Below are positions 1-11,112 of a stretch of DNA of 64,000 nucleotides, piece after piece. Numbering within the stretch: position 1 is the first letter of the stretch; each line of letters begins with the position of its first letter. The notes under the pieces were generated by a model that worked only from the letters and a program-made list of their open reading frames with translations, was not told where the DNA came from and searched no databases. The DNA lies in assembly GCF_028640845.1 (NCBI RefSeq), contig NC_080548.1:5264314-5328313 (forward strand). The letters are read 5' to 3'. The position numbers and the translations under genes are program-made. This DNA comes from Ahaetulla prasina. Its lineage: Eukaryota; Chordata; Lepidosauria; Squamata; Colubridae.

Positions 1-441
1 AAAAAATCTCTTTGGTGAAAAACTATGTAGCTAACTTCAAAAACTGCTACAAAAACCTATGCCAACAAATAAAGACTGAATGCACCAATTATCACATCAA
101 GCAAGAAGAAAACCTTCTACGCAGAAAATCTACCCATGCCTTCTATAATTTTGTAAACAACAAAGACTCGAGATCCATCCCACCCTAAAAGGACCAAACA
201 ATAAAGACTGTATTGACAAAACCATTAAAACCAATTGTTAGGCCTGGAAACTATACTAGACTTTAAACCATACTAGACTAACATCTCTTTAACATGTTCT
301 TTGGCTCAGTCTTTGTAAATAGCAGCAACACAAACCCAATATTTCCCAGCTGTACTATAGACAATTACGGTGATATACATATTGATTTTACAGAAGACAA
401 TGTTGAAAAGGTACTACGCAATCTAAAACCATCTCTATCAG
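1..441 (+). mobile_element. CR1-group LINE (snake L3-type), upstream part of a split copy
   Basis: Decayed ORF2 sequence lying upstream of the reverse transcriptase core. Around 390-441 it reads FTEDNVEKVL then NLKPSLS, and the expected continuation GPDGLYAYFLKKA starts right after the inserted LTR at 1031. The left end is cut by the window edge. Several in-frame stops (for example near 186 and 240) show it is not functional. Assignment to L3/CR1 rests on similarity to the three better-preserved copies in this window (1031-2612, 31717-32605, 32708-33710). Confidence 0.75.
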
Positions 442-1030
442 TGTTGTGACTCGTCCTCCCTCCTCTCCTCAGCTGGGCCCTTCCTGTCTCCAACCGGGCC
501 TCTTATCAGACTCTGAGTCTGATAATGAAGATGAATGGCCTGTCATGCCTCCAGCCCCCGGCCTTGGCCCCATGCCCAGAGACGATGCCAGGAGTGAACG
601 AACAAGCCCGATAAACCTCACTCATACGGTGTGTGTTCCTTTGACTCAGCCGTCAGAGGAAGCCAGCCAGGCACTGGAATTACTGACAGCAGATTCAGCT
701 GAAGACAATTCAGAGTGGGAGGACCCTCACTTCCGGAGATCTGAGAGGCCACGCCAGCAGAAGGAGGGGTGGGGCAGGCCTGGATAAATGCTGAGTCATG
801 GAGTCACACCCCACAGCCTATATAAAGGACCTGCTTTTGGCATTCCAACCTTGAGTCAAGCAAAGTCTTAGCTAATTTGCTGATATCGGACTCTCTCACT
901 GAAGTCACAACTTGGACTCCTGCCTGCCCTGATAAACCTTGAAGGAACTTGGCAAGCTGCAAAGGCTTCATTGCCAAGTCTGTTACGGACTTCCTTGACT
1001 CGTGCGTCGGAGTGGGAGTGGGACACGACA
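442..1030 (+). mobile_element. Solo LTR of a Ty3/Gypsy chromovirus
   Basis: The 589-bp segment starts TGTTGTGAC and ends GACACGACA, giving TG...CA termini. It closely resembles the LTR at 51246-51767 and, more distantly, those at 8440 and 41737. It interrupts the L3 LINE exactly inside the conserved NLKPSLS/GPDG stretch. The flanks ATCAG and ATCTA fit a decayed 5-bp target duplication. A 113-codon reading frame (446-787) covers U3: an acidic segment (SDSESDNEDEW) followed by a basic tail ending QQKEGWGRPG, a feature shared by all LTRs of this group here. No internal sequence is present, so it is a solo LTR, presumably from LTR-LTR recombination. Confidence 0.85.
789..827 (+). promoter_or_regulatory. 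LTR promoter module: AP-1/MARE, CACCC box, TATA
   Basis: TGCTGAGTCA (789-798) matches an AP-1/Maf half-MARE. It is followed by CACACCCCACA and then TATATAAAGG from 819. The same order and spacing recur in the LTRs at 8706, 41989 and 51555. Function is inferred from motif and conservation only. Confidence 0.6.
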
Positions 1031-2612
1031 ATCTATTGGACCTGATGGACTATATGCATACTTCTTAAAAAAAGCTTTCCACTGCAATTGCATAATTTTT
1101 GGAAAAATCTTTCAGTACTAGCACCTTGCCCTACCAATGATCACAAGCCAAGGTCATACCTATCTTTAAAAAGGGAGACCCTAGCTTAGTTGAAAAGTAC
1201 AGACCAATCTCTTTATGTTGCATCACCTGCAAAGTCATAGAATCAGTCATTAGCCAATCTATTACCCTCCACCTAGAGACAAACAATCTACTTTCTATCA
1301 AACAATTTGGTTTCAGAAAAAAAAAATTGTAATCTACAACTAATACATTGCAAAAACTACACATGAACTACACATCTCAATCAAGGCAAAGCAATAGACG
1401 TGGTTTGCATAGACTTCTGCAAAGTTTTTGATTTGGTGATACATGACAAATTACTTCTAAAACTAAAATCCTATGGCATTTCTGGAGTCCTACATAGCTG
1501 CCTTCTTGTCAAACAGACAACAAGTGGTCAAAATAGGGAGCACTATCAAATCCTGTACATGTTAATAATGGTGTTCCCCAAGGCAGTATTTTAGGTCCAA
1601 CACCCTTCATACTTTACATAAATGACCTTTGCGATCATATTAAAAGCAACTGTGTTCTCTTCGCTGATGATGTAAAATTATTCAACACCACCGACAATGC
1701 TGCTACCCTTCAAAAAGACCTTGACTATGTGTCAGATTGGTCTAACAAATGGCAACTTCAAATCTCAACCAACAAATGCTCTATCTTGCACATTGGCAAA
1801 AAAAAATCAAAACATAAAATACAAATTAGACGGACATGACCTTGTAGATGACCCTCACTCTGTCAAGGATCTTGGAGTACTCATTTCTAAAGATCTAAGT
1901 GCCAGAGCCCACTGTAACAACATTGCCAAAAAGGCACTAGGAGACGTTAACCTAATCTTGTGTAACTTTTTCTCTGGTAATATTGTACTACTAACTAGAG
2001 CCTACAAAACATTTGCTAGACCAATTCTTGAACACAGCTCATCTGTCTGGAACCCGCACTGCATATCGGACATAAATACAATCAAGAGAGTCCAGAGATA
2101 TTTTACGAGAAGAGTCCCCTATTCTTCTACTAGCAATAAAATACCTTATGCCACCAGACTCCAAAGTTTGGGCTTAGACAACTTAGAACAATGCTGACTT
2201 CAATCTGACCTAAGCATAGTACATAAAATTATCTACCACAATGTCCTATCTGTCAGTGACTACTTCAGCTTCAACCACAACAATATAAGAGCAAATAATA
2301 GATAGAAACTCAAGGTAAACTACTCCAAACTTGATTGCAGAAAATATGACTTCAGTAACAGAGTGGTCAATGCCTGGAATGCACTACCTGACTCTGTAGT
2401 TTCTTCCCCAAACCCCCAAAACTTTAAGCTTAAACTGTCTAATGTTGACCTCACCCCATTCCTAAGGTGTTTGTAAGGGGCGTGCATAAGTGCACCTGCA
2501 TGCCTACCATCCCTGTCCTAATATTTCTTTTTACTTATTTTTTTCAAGTATCCAAATTATGTTTATACTTTTACCTGTTATATATAATTGACAAAATAAA
2601 TAAATAAAAATA
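1031..2612 (+). mobile_element. CR1-group LINE (snake L3-type), downstream part with 3' end
   Basis: Continues the copy interrupted at 442. Reverse transcriptase segments can be followed with frame changes: GPDGLYAYFLKKA at 1045, a KYRPISL-like block near 1195, then DFCKVFD near 1405, and a C-terminal block to the stop at 2477. The 3' UTR carries the family signature GGGGCGTGCATAAGTGCACC (2478-2497) and ends in an AAATA-rich tail (2596-2620). Multiple stops and frameshifts make it a fossil. Confidence 0.85.
1697..2477 (+). pseudogene. L3/CR1 reverse transcriptase C-terminal region, broken
   Basis: The longest open stretch (1697-2197, 166 codons) encodes the thumb and C-terminal part of a CR1-type reverse transcriptase. 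Visible landmarks are the SVKDLGVLISKDL block, TRAYKTFARPILEHSSSVWNP and the downstream TIKRVQRYFTRR block. A stop at 2195 ends the frame, but similarity continues in pieces (YFSFNHNN at 2265, FSNRVVNAWNALPDS near 2353) to PFLRCL at 2477. The catalytic ADD region (about 1665) lies upstream in another frame. No function is expected. Confidence 0.8.
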
Positions 2613-4404
2613 AATAAATTTGTTTCAGGCTAGAATGTCTGACAGAGTGTTTTGACTCTTTCAGTGTGGCTTTTGGGAAGTTGGGAAGGAACTACGGCGA
2701 CACAAGTGAGCAGAGCATATTCAACTGACATTTTTCTAGAACAAAGAACAAAATGAAAACCAATAATTTTGGATGGGAAGGCACTCAGCATCATCCTTTC
2801 TGAGTTTGCTTGACATTTCCTGCATCTTAGCTTCCACCCATTTCCTGCATCTTAGCTTCCACCCAGATATTCAATATTGGTGCCCTAAGAGGAAGTACAA
2901 CGTAAGAAACAACAAAAATATGAGTTCTTTGTTATGCATGCTTCAAGAATATAATTCAGCATATTGGAGCTGTTGCTTGCAGATCTGCAATAACGATGGA
3001 CCCCAATTTCCTCGTGATGGGATAGAAACACTTTAACATGTGAATTGTCTTTTATATCATCCCAAAATGGTTCTGCTGTCCTGAGATTTGGGACATTTGC
3101 TTCAAGTGATTTTCAAGAACCACATTTATTTCACCCTCTTATCACTTCACCAGAGGGAGGGGGAGAGAGGGAGAGAGGGAGGGAGAGAGAGAGAGAGAGA
3201 GAGAAAGAGGACTTAGTGCTTTTGGTATTAGAGAATTTATAACGGCAAAATGCTCGGGCTGTGGACAGGTCGTTAGGAAAAAACTACTGAAGGATGAGTT
3301 ACATTTATCAAAGAATCTGCATACTTAGATTTTTATTGTTAAGGAAAATCATTTCAGGTCCTCACGGTTCACGTAAGAAAGTTTTCTACAGATGACGATT
3401 ATATTTTCAAAAGTCTTAAATGGGAGCTCAACTACAAGGACATTGCCCAGGGAGGGTAAAAAAATTCAAGATGGTAGCTGCATTCATGCAATCAAGAGTC
3501 GTTGACAGTGAGATGGCCGGCATATAAATTTAATAATAAAATAAAATAATAAAATAAATAAAAATCAAAGCTCCTTTTTAAAATGTGTGGCATGTACAGA
3601 CCACAAATGAAAATGGCAAGTTTTCAGTCAGGCAGCTAAAGCCACCTTCTTCAATTTTTGTATCTGTCTGTGTGCACTCCATCTCAGCTGTGATGGTTTC
3701 CTGTAATTGCACAAAATGTTATTTTGAAAAATAATAATTTACTAGTCCTCATGGTTTGGAAGAAAAGCTAAAAAATGTCGAAGTGGCTCATTGCAGTTAA
3801 ACAAGAAAAACATTCATGGAGATTTTTCTTCTCGGCCAAATGAGAGCTCTCTAAGTCCACAGGCCAAGACAGACTCATCTTTAAGAATACCCATCAAGAA
3901 CAAATCATTTTTGTCTTATTTACAGTGGTGACAGCCTCTCCCTAGATATGGCTTGTCGAACATCTCAGACAGATGGTCTTTCAGGCAGGTCTGTGAAGAA
4001 ATGCCAGTTTGGCTTCAAGGCCTTCAGAGACTTGCCATCAACTGATTATTATAACAGAGTGACAGAAGCCCATGTCTGACCTGAATGGCAGAAGAGAGGA
4101 AAGGCCATAAATATGAAGTTAATGGGGCCTGGAAATCACAGCTTTTTCCTTGATGAATTTCCTGACAAAGAGGCTTAAATGCTCAATATTAGTTATGTCA
4201 ACTCACAAATGTACAGTGGGGTGAAGGGTTTGACCCAACACTGATGAGTGCTGAAGTTGCTAGGGGTATCTATAGGGAGGGGAGAATAAAAAAAAAGTCA
4301 AAGTGGCAGGCTGTGATTTCATGATCAAAGGTCTGGAAGATGTGCTTTGGAGTGCCCCAGTTTGGTCACCTCCTTATTTCACGGATATTTTTTTAATGCA
4401 GCAA
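2613..4404. other. No recognised gene or element
   Basis: About 1.8 kb of mixed-composition sequence. Reading frames here are short and resemble no known protein. It holds a GA-rich run (3157-3212) and a TAAAA/TAATA-rich patch (3523-3562) that resembles the tail of a decayed retroposon. Confidence 0.5.
3157..3212. repeat. GA-rich microsatellite
   Basis: Interrupted GAGG/GA repeat, ending in about ten consecutive GA units before GAAAGAGG. Purine-only on the plus strand. Confidence 0.9.
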
Positions 4405-4520
4405 CTTAGGGAAGATCAACACGATTCAGACATCATAAATTCATGGGAAAATGTTACAAGAGGCCACATGCAATACCTTATGCCACCAGACTTGAAATCC
4501 TGGTTTTAGAAAATTTAGAA
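4405..4520 (+). mobile_element. L3/CR1 LINE fragment truncated by a Gypsy element
   Basis: A decayed piece of the L3 reverse transcriptase C-terminus. The last 60 bases align with the YATRLEILGLENLE stretch of the other L3 copies and stop exactly where Gypsy gag sequence begins (4521). The 3' remainder of the same LINE reappears at 8927 after the Gypsy 3' LTR. About 120 bp of LINE sequence expected between the two pieces is missing. Confidence 0.7.
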
Positions 4521-5040
4521 GCACCCCCTACATCGCCAAATTCCGCCTGGTGAGCCAAGACATGGACTGGAACGACGCAGCACTGGCAGACGCGTTCCAG
4601 AGGGGCCTCTCGGAGGAACTCCAGGACGAGCTGGCCCAGGTGGAGGCACCATGAACCCTCGACAATCTGGTGCTTCTCTGCCTGCGTCTCGACACCCATC
4701 TCCAACGATGCCCGTCCCATCGCCCCACCACAGGACCCTCCAATGATGGCTGCATTCCCGCGTTCTATGCCAACCCTGTCCCGGGCTGCCCCATGCCTTG
4801 CGGGCATTGCAGAGGAGTCCATGGAGTTAGGAGTGGCCAGATCTCACCTGACAGCCCAGGAGCAGAGCTGACAGCACCAAGGGAGGTTGTGTTTGTACTG
4901 TGGGGAGCCTGGCCATTTCGCCGCCACGTGCCCCAGGAAGCGCGATGGGATGCGCACGCCCATCCCCGAATCCCGGCGTGACCAGTCGGGAAACAGGCCA
5001 GGCCCGGCCTTGGGGAAACCCTAGGTTGGGCACGTACCAA
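4521..5040 (+). pseudogene. Chromovirus gag remnant (5' truncated)
   Basis: The reading YIAKFRLVSQDMDWNDAALADAFQRGLSEELQDELAQ in pieces from about 4524 corresponds to the C-terminal capsid part of the gag at 49799-50527. A frame break near 4650 is followed by a degenerate zinc-knuckle region around 4890-4930 (CGEPGHFAATCPRKR-like, split across frames). The N-terminal gag, primer-binding site and 5' LTR are absent. Gag would build the particle and bind the RNA; this copy cannot. Confidence 0.75.
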
Positions 5041-5450
5041 GCCCCCACCGGACGTGGCGGAAGTGGACCCTGGGCCCCCTCAGCACCTGATTTTGGACAC
5101 CTGGGTGTGGTTGGGCAGCCGGGCGGAGGAGATTCCGACACACGCGGTGGTGGACTCGGAGGCCACGGCGAACTTTATGGACCGGGCCTTTGTGGACCAC
5201 TTTGATGTCCCCTTGGTACCGGTGGACCTACAATGAGCATCGAAATGATCGACGGGAGGGAACTGGTGGCCAGTCCCATCAAATTTGCCACGCAGTCTTT
5301 GCGCCTCATCATTGGGGACCACGAGGAGGCGATCCAGTTTTATGTGGCGATGGACCTCCATTTCCCCTTGATCCTGGGTTTGGCCTGGCTGCAGGCTCAC
5401 GACCCTCAGGTGGCCTGGTCGCGGAATGCCATCTCATTCCTGAGCCTGCA
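5041..5450 (+). pseudogene. Chromovirus protease domain, decayed
   Basis: Retropepsin-like segment with AVVDSEATANFMD at about 5140-5180. The canonical active-site triplet is D-S/T-G; here the Gly codon reads Glu (DSE), whereas the sister copy at 49505 keeps DSG. Downstream LVASPIKFATQSL and LILGLAWLQAHDP match the flap and C-terminal part of the domain. A frame change near 5232 separates the two halves. Confidence 0.75.
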
Positions 5451-6720
5451 GTGCGTCGACCACATCCGTCACACTTGTGCCGGCCAGGACATCTTCACCC
5501 CGGCCATCTCTGTGCCTCCTGAGCTGACGGATTTCGCCGATGTGTTCAGCGAGAGGGAGGCGGACCAATTGCCCCCGCATCGGCCTTACGATTGCCCCTT
5601 GGACCTCCTGCCTAATGCCCCGCTGCCTGTGGGGCACCTGTACTCCATGTCGGAGCCTGAGTTGGCTGCCCTCAGGGACTTCCTGGACAAAAACCTGACC
5701 TGAGGGTTCATCCAGCCTTCGAAGTCCCCTCTATCGGCCCCGGTCCTCTTCATGAAGAAGAGGTTTGCGTTTGTGCTGCGATTACCGCCGGCTGAACGCC
5801 ATCACAGTGCAGAATCGCTACCCCCTGCCGCTCATCCCGGAGCTGCTGGAGAGGTTACGGGAGGCCACGGTCTTCACCAAGCTCGATCTCCAGGGGGCCT
5901 ACAACCTGGTGCGGATGCGTGAGTGGGACGAATGGAAGACAGTGTTCGGCATCCGGTACGGACACTACGAGTACACAGTCATGCTGTTCGGGCTGACCAA
6001 TGCCCCCTCCATCTTCCAACACTTCATGAACGATGTGTTCTGGGACATGTTGGATCGGTTCATTGTGGTTTACCTGAACGACATCCTGATCTACTCCCAG
6101 TCCAGGGAAAGCCACCTTCAGCACATCCATCTGGTCCTGCAACACCTGCGGGAGCACCAACTCTATGCGAAGCTGGAGAAGTGCTTCTTCTTCTGGACTT
6201 CCATAGAGTTCCTTGGGCAAATCCTCTCGCCCAAGGGGATCGCCATGGACCCACGCAAAGTGGAGGCCTTGTGCAGCTGGGAAACCCCATGTCAGGTGAA
6301 GGATGTCCAGTGGCTGCTGGGCTTCGCCAATTACTTTCAGACCTTCATCCTGGGCTTCGCCACACTGACGGCTCCGCTCACCCAGCTCCTCCAGAAGAAA
6401 GTCCCATTCCAGTGGGGTCCCCCGCAGCAGGAGGCATTTGAGGCCCTCAAGAAGGTCTTTGTCACGGAACCCATCCTGAGGAACCCCAACCCGCAGCGGC
6501 CGTTCGTGGTGGAGATGGACGTGTCCAACATGGCCCTTGGAGCGGTGCTGCTGCAGGCCCCGGCGGATGGTGGCACTCTTTGTCCCTGCGCTTACTACTC
6601 CTGGAAACGCAATCCTTCTGAGCAGAACTACACCATCTGGGAAAAAGAGTTGCTGGCTATCAAGGCCACATTCGAGGCTTGGCGGCACCACCTGGAGGGG
6701 ACCCGACATTAGGTGGAGGT
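5451..6720 (+). pseudogene. Chromovirus pol: reverse transcriptase and RNase H
   Basis: The pre-RT linker (VFSEREADQLPPHRPYDCP) runs to a stop at 5701, then a frameshift, then a 315-codon frame at 5765-6712. In the latter, motif A is FTKLDLQGAYN, the NAPSIFQHFMNDVF block follows, and motif C reads YLND at 6071-6082 in place of the usual YxDD. RNase H begins at about 6500 (VEMDVSNMALGAVLLQ; catalytic Asp kept) and ends EAWRHHLEG. The lineage is sushi-like chromovirus, judged by the linker, RT and the chromodomain downstream. Two breaks and the lost catalytic Asp make it inactive. Confidence 0.85.
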
Positions 6721-7910
6721 CTGAACGGACCATCGGAACCTTGAGCACCTCACCACGGCTCGGAAGTTGAACCAGCGGCAGATCCGGTGGTCGCTATTTT
6801 TCACCCGGTTCAAGTTCCACATGACCTACATTCCCAACAGTCACAACCGGAGGGTGGACACCCTGTCCTGCAAGCCGGAATACCTTGGCCCCAAGGACCC
6901 TCTTCCTCCATGGAGGGCCCCAAGGACCCTTTTCCTCCACGGTGCTGCCAGCAGAAGCCCTGGCCGCAGCACGGGAGTCGGTGGACTTACGGGCCCAAGT
7001 GTGAGAAGCGCAGCGCCAAGATGTCTGGTCTCAGCAGCGGAGAGCGGAGGTGAGCCCACGTCTCCCTGGACCTTGGAGGACAACCTGCTCAAGTTCCGGG
7101 GTCGAGTGTACGTGCCCACGGGACCACTCCAAGCCCTCATCCTGGCCCAGTGCCACAACAACCCTGCAGCAGGACATTTCGGGTTCTTCAAAACCCTCAA
7201 CTTGGTGACGCGGACCTTTTGGTCGCCCAGTGTGTGGCATGATGTGCATGCATACGTGATGTCCTGTGGGCCATGCTGGCAAGCCAAGGCCACCACGGGG
7301 GCCCCTTCCAGTCTCCTCCAGCCCCTGCCGACACCCGACAGACACTGGGGGACGATCTCCATGGACTTCCTGACAGACCTGCCGCCATCCTCGGGATTCA
7401 TGACGGTGCTGGTGGTGGTGGACATGCTCACCAAGATGGCACACTTCATCCTGTGCCATGGGCTGCCCACAGCTGCCAAGACGGCCCGTCTCTTCTTGCA
7501 GCACGTCTTCTGCCTCCACGGTCTGCCGGACAGGGTGGTTTTGGACTATGGAGTTCAGTTCACGGCTCACTTTTGGAACAGCCTGATGGCCACGTTGGAG
7601 GTGCAGGTGTGCCTGTCATCATCGCACCATCCAGAGACCGATGGCAGGATGGAGAATGTCATCGGCATCCTGGAACAGTATCTCCGCTTTTTTGTCAACC
7701 AGCAGCAGGACAACTGAGCCGAGTACCTGTCCCTGGCGGAGTTCGCCTTTAATAACTCCCAGCACACCTCCACCCAGATGATCCCGTTCTTTGCCAAAAT
7801 GGGGTACCATCCATGGCTTTTCTCTCTGGCTCTTCTGGACTCCCCTGTTCCCGAGACGCAGACCTTCCTGATGGAGCTGCACACGGTCCAGCAGTTGGTG
7901 CGTCGGCAGC
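6721..7910 (+). pseudogene. Chromovirus integrase (zinc-binding and core domains)
   Basis: Frame 6767-7717 starts with the RNase H/integrase linker (NQRQIRWSLFFTRFKFHMTYIP). The HHCC zinc finger appears as QCHNNPAAGHFG...SCGPC (about 7150-7275). Core acidic residues are visible as SMDFLTDLP (7360s), LDYGVQF (7545s) and HHPETDGRMEN (7625s). A TGA at 7716 ends the frame just after NQQQDN; similarity resumes as YLSLAEFAFNNSQHTSTQM in the following bases. The usual role is joining retrotransposon DNA to the chromosome. Confidence 0.85.
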
Positions 7911-8439
7911 TGAATCAGGCGAAGGAGGACTACAAACAGGTCACTGACCACTCCCGATGGGCAATGCCTCCGCTGGCGGTCAGAGACCGGGTGTGGATCT
8001 CCACAAAACACCTCCCGTCCGACCGTCCCATGAAGAAGCTGGACCATCCGTTTATCGGCCTGTTCCCCGTTGAGGCGGTCATCAACCCAGTAGCCTACTA
8101 GCTCACCCTGCCGCGATCCATGCGGATCCATCCCATCTTTCACCGGTCCCTTCTGGTCCCTGAGGCCCCGCCGTGTCCCCTCCGGTGCCCGTCGGCGCCC
8201 GTCACCGTCGCTGAGGATGGGTCGGTGGAATACGAGATGCACAGCATTCAAGACTCCCACTGGCTGAAGGGGCGCTTCCAGTACCTGATCATGTGAGAGG
8301 GGTACGGGACAGAGTTCATCTGGGTGGATGCCTCTGACATTCATGCCCCTGACCTGGTGTGGGCTTTCCATGAGTAGAACCTGGCCCGACCGCATCCTGA
8401 CCCTCAGCCCCGGGGGAAGGGCCCTGTGGTGAGGGATAG
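7911..8439 (+). pseudogene. Integrase C-terminus and chromodomain
   Basis: After the RDRVWISTKHLPS and KKLDHPFIGLFPVEAV segments (GPY/F-like module, 7985-8100) there is a chromodomain-like block: VEYEMHSIQDSHWLKGRFQ, then W/GYG...FIWVDASDIHAPDLVWAF (8226-8372), with stops at 8096, 8294 and 8374. The terminal PHPDPQPRGKGPVVRDSVV is in frame with coding sequence continuing into the 3' LTR. The chromodomain places the element among chromoviruses and would normally guide integration to modified chromatin. Confidence 0.8.
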
Positions 8440-8926
8440 TGTTGTGTCTGCGCCCCCCAAGCTGGGCCTCCTGCCAGAAAGTGACTTGGAAAGTGCGGGG
8501 GAAGGGTCTTCCCTGGCTCAGCTCCAGGAGCCAGAAGCAGGCCAGGTGGAAGAGATAACGAGGCCTCTGTCCCCTGATTCTTTCCCCACCCCCCCAGGCC
8601 ACGCCTTCAGACCCAGCTGATAGCAATCAGGCTTGGTTGGATCCTAGGTTTCATAGAGACGTGAGGAGGGAACAACAGAAGCAGGGGTGGGGCAGGCCTA
8701 GGAAGTGCTGAGTCATGGAGCCACACTCCACAGGATATAAAGGCAGTGAGCACTGCTATGTCTCTTTGTAGCTGGCAAATCAACTGATTAAATAAGAGCT
8801 GAAGTGACTCACCAGCATCGAGGGAGATATCAAAGAACTTGGCAGATGTTCGCTCTTCTGCTGCCAGAGCTGATAGTGCCAGCTAATTAAGCCATCATTT
8901 GGACGGAGGTGAAGGAGAACAGAACA
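8440..8926 (+). mobile_element. 3' LTR of the plus-strand chromovirus
   Basis: 487 bp from TGTTGTGTC to GAACAGAACA. U3 continues the pol reading frame (acidic segment, then after a 1-base slip in a C-run REQQKQGWGRP). TGCTGAGTCA at 8706 and TATAAAGG at 8736 mark the promoter. L3 LINE sequence resumes immediately at 8927. The matching 5' LTR is missing, so a target duplication cannot be read. Confidence 0.85.
8706..8743 (+). promoter_or_regulatory. LTR promoter module: AP-1/MARE, CACTCC, TATA
   Basis: TGCTGAGTCA at 8706-8715, CCACACTCCACA, then TATAAAGG at 8736-8743; same arrangement as in three other LTRs. Activity not testable from sequence. Confidence 0.55.
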
Positions 8927-9235
8927 GCTTAATGTGAACCGCTCCAATCTTGATTGCAGAAAATATGACTTCAGTAACAGAATTGTTAATGCCTGGAATG
9001 CACTACCAGACTCTGTTGTCTCTTCTCAAAATCCCCAAAGCTTTAACCAAAAACTATCTACTATTGACCTCACCCCATTCCTAAGAGGTCTGTAAGGGGC
9101 GTGCATAAAAGCACCAGCATGCCTACCGTTCCTGTCCTAATGTTCCCTTTGATTGTATCCAATTTCATATAGTTATTATATACTTATGCTTATATTTATG
9201 CTTATATATCATATAGTTATTTCATGCTTATGCTT
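8927..9235 (+). mobile_element. L3/CR1 LINE 3' end
   Basis: Starts at the NVNRSNLDCRKYDFS stretch, reaches PFLRGL and a stop at about 9093, then GGGGCGTGCATAAAAGCACC of the family 3' UTR. It is the 3' remainder of the LINE that begins at 4405. An AAAG microsatellite replaces the usual tail. Confidence 0.8.
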
Positions 9236-9249
9236 ATATATATGGTTGT

Positions 9250-9276
9250 GATAAAGAAAGAAAGAAAGAAAGAAAT
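9250..9276. repeat. (AAAG)n microsatellite
   Basis: Six or so AAAG units directly after GTTGTGAT of the L3 3' end; probably grown from the LINE tail. Confidence 0.85.
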
Positions 9277-9349
9277 GCAGGCAGAAGACAGAAGTTCCTA
9301 GCAAAGGATTGACATATAATCCCTAAAGCTAAACCAAAAGACACCAAAA

Positions 9350-9545
9350 GATAAGAGAAGAAGTGGTGGCAGCATTTAAGACTTTGGTTGAATACACGAA
9401 ACAATTGGATGAAAAAGTGGAAGAGATGGATCAAGTTAATTCGAACTTAAAAAGCAAAATAAAGGAGCTTCAGACCAAGGCAGAAAATATAAAGCAGTTG
9501 GATGATAGAGTTGAAGAAATTAATCAAGTTAATTTGGACTTCCAG
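9350..9545 (+). pseudogene. L1 ORF1 coiled-coil fragment
   Basis: Encodes a heptad-rich stretch (KQLDEKVEEMDQVNSNLKSK, then KQLDDRVEEINQVN) matching the coiled coil of the L1 ORF1 proteins at 10104 and 55375. It appears duplicated internally. It abuts the 5' UTR of the next L1, so it belongs to a separate, largely deleted copy. Confidence 0.65.
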
Positions 9546-10124
9546 GGGCTTCCAGTGACGTCACCGCTCCTGTTGGGTGCTCGAACAGGGCGCTCCACAT
9601 TAGAAGATCGTAAAAGTCAGTGAAACAGCATAAATCAGCTGTTCACTGGTCTTAGCATACCCCTTGGGCAAAAAGGGGTGTGCAGAGCTGCGGGGGAGTG
9701 GTAGATCTCCCCAGGGGGTTTGCTCTTAAGAGCGAATTCCTGGCTTTGAGGTCCCGCCGAGCCTTGCTGTACTCCGATTTCAAACACGTTCCTGTTTTGT
9801 CAGGAAAAGGGAGTAGGGGTCACTTCTGCTCAAAAGGACTTGTCAAATGGATTGATTTTCTAAGCAGACGGGGGATTTCACAAGCACTCGATCTTTGAAG
9901 TAGAAACAGCGCGCAAGTATCCTGACTTCCCATTTTGAAATTGGAAACACTTCTTTGTCTCTGCTTAATTGACTTGTTAAAATGGCGTCTGAAAACGAAA
10001 GTGTGAATTTTTCAGTACAACAAAGTAGCACTATTTGTGGATTGTTATAAACAGAGCTCTCCTATACTGAAAGGAGCAAAGGAAAGTTTTTAAGTTTAAA
10101 TTCTTGACTCTATTGAAGATAGAA
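9546..10124 (+). mobile_element. L1 5' UTR (plus-strand copy)
   Basis: GC-richer leader preceding L1 ORF1. It shares blocks with the leaders at 55063-55374 and 14664-15125 (minus), including AAAATGGCG at 9979-9987 and CTCTCCTA then TGAAAGGA around 10057-10075. It would contain the internal RNA polymerase II promoter of the L1. The left limit is set by the change from ORF1-like coding to leader sequence. Confidence 0.7.
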
Positions 10125-11112
10125 ATGACTGCTAAGCCATCAAAGCCCTCTGGAAGAAGGGGATCTGAAGCAAATCTTGAGGATATACTTAAAGTACAAT
10201 TAAAACTCTCTGAAGAGAGGCAAAAGGAGATGATGGAAAAATTTAATGGAGAAATGAGGGAACAGATGAAGGAGAATAATGAAAAAATAAGAGAAGATAT
10301 TATGCTGGATTTTCAATGTTTGTCTAAAAAGGTTGAGAGATTGGAAGAAGAGGTGCAACAGATTTCTCACTCAAATAAGCACTTAGAAGATAAAATGGAA
10401 GGTATTCAGACAAAAGTGGATGAAAATAAAGATCAGGTTGTGATATTGCAGTACAAGCTTATGGAAGGAGCTCTTAGAATTTGCGGTTTGCAGGAACAGA
10501 GAGGAGAGGACCTAAGAAAAATCATATCAGACGCACTGGCTGAATTTATTGAAGTGGAACCCCAAGTGGTAGCTTATCAAATTGATAAAATATGTAGAGT
10601 TAATTCTTGGATCGCAAGACAGAAAACTACCTCGGGACATTGTGGTTTATTTTGTGAAAAGAACTATGAGAAATCAGATTTTGCAAGTTGCATATCAGAA
10701 AACTTTGAAAATTGGAGAACAGGAGTTGAAGGTCCTGAAAGAGATTCCTTCCAAGATATTAAGAGACAGGAAGGAGTTTGTCTTTTTTACACAAGAACTT
10801 AAAAAGCACCAGATTCAATTTAGATGGGAGGTGCCAGTTGGTCTGACAGTATTTTATCAAGGAAGGAGATGCAGAATTGACACTGTCTTAAAGGCAAAGG
10901 ATTTTCTCTCTACAGTCTTGAAAGTGGAAATAGAAGTGATAGAAAAACTTCAAGAGATTCAAGATGGCGTGGTGAGCCAAGAGGCCTCATTGCTGCCAGC
11001 ACCAGAGGAGCCACAAGAGCAAAGGGTGACAAGAGGAGCTCTTAAGCATAAGGAAGAGCAACAGCTTCAAAGTAAAAGTCAGGACCCCAGAATGGAAGCT
11101 GTGGGAGGAGCT
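10104..11112 (+). pseudogene. L1 ORF1 (RNA-binding coiled-coil protein), frameshifted
   Basis: Start MTAKPSKPSGRRGSEANLED at 10125, coiled coil to about 10430, then the RRM-like region (VVILQYKLMEGALRI, FIEVEPQVVAYQIDKI) to a frameshift near 10625. The second frame (10582-11110) carries LPRDIVVYFVKRTMRNQIL, FTQELKKHQIQFRWEVP and the C-terminal domain. L1 ORF1p binds L1 RNA as a trimer. The frame runs nearly to its natural end and is then fused to L2 DNA at about 11113, so ORF2 is absent. Confidence 0.85.

Noticed and set aside
2773..3242. Two short plus-strand frames (87 and 65 codons)
   Set aside because: No similarity to known proteins; the second is largely translated GA microsatellite.
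5855..6748. 297-codon minus-strand frame
   Set aside because: Shadow of the plus-strand chromovirus RT; GC-rich codons leave the antisense open.
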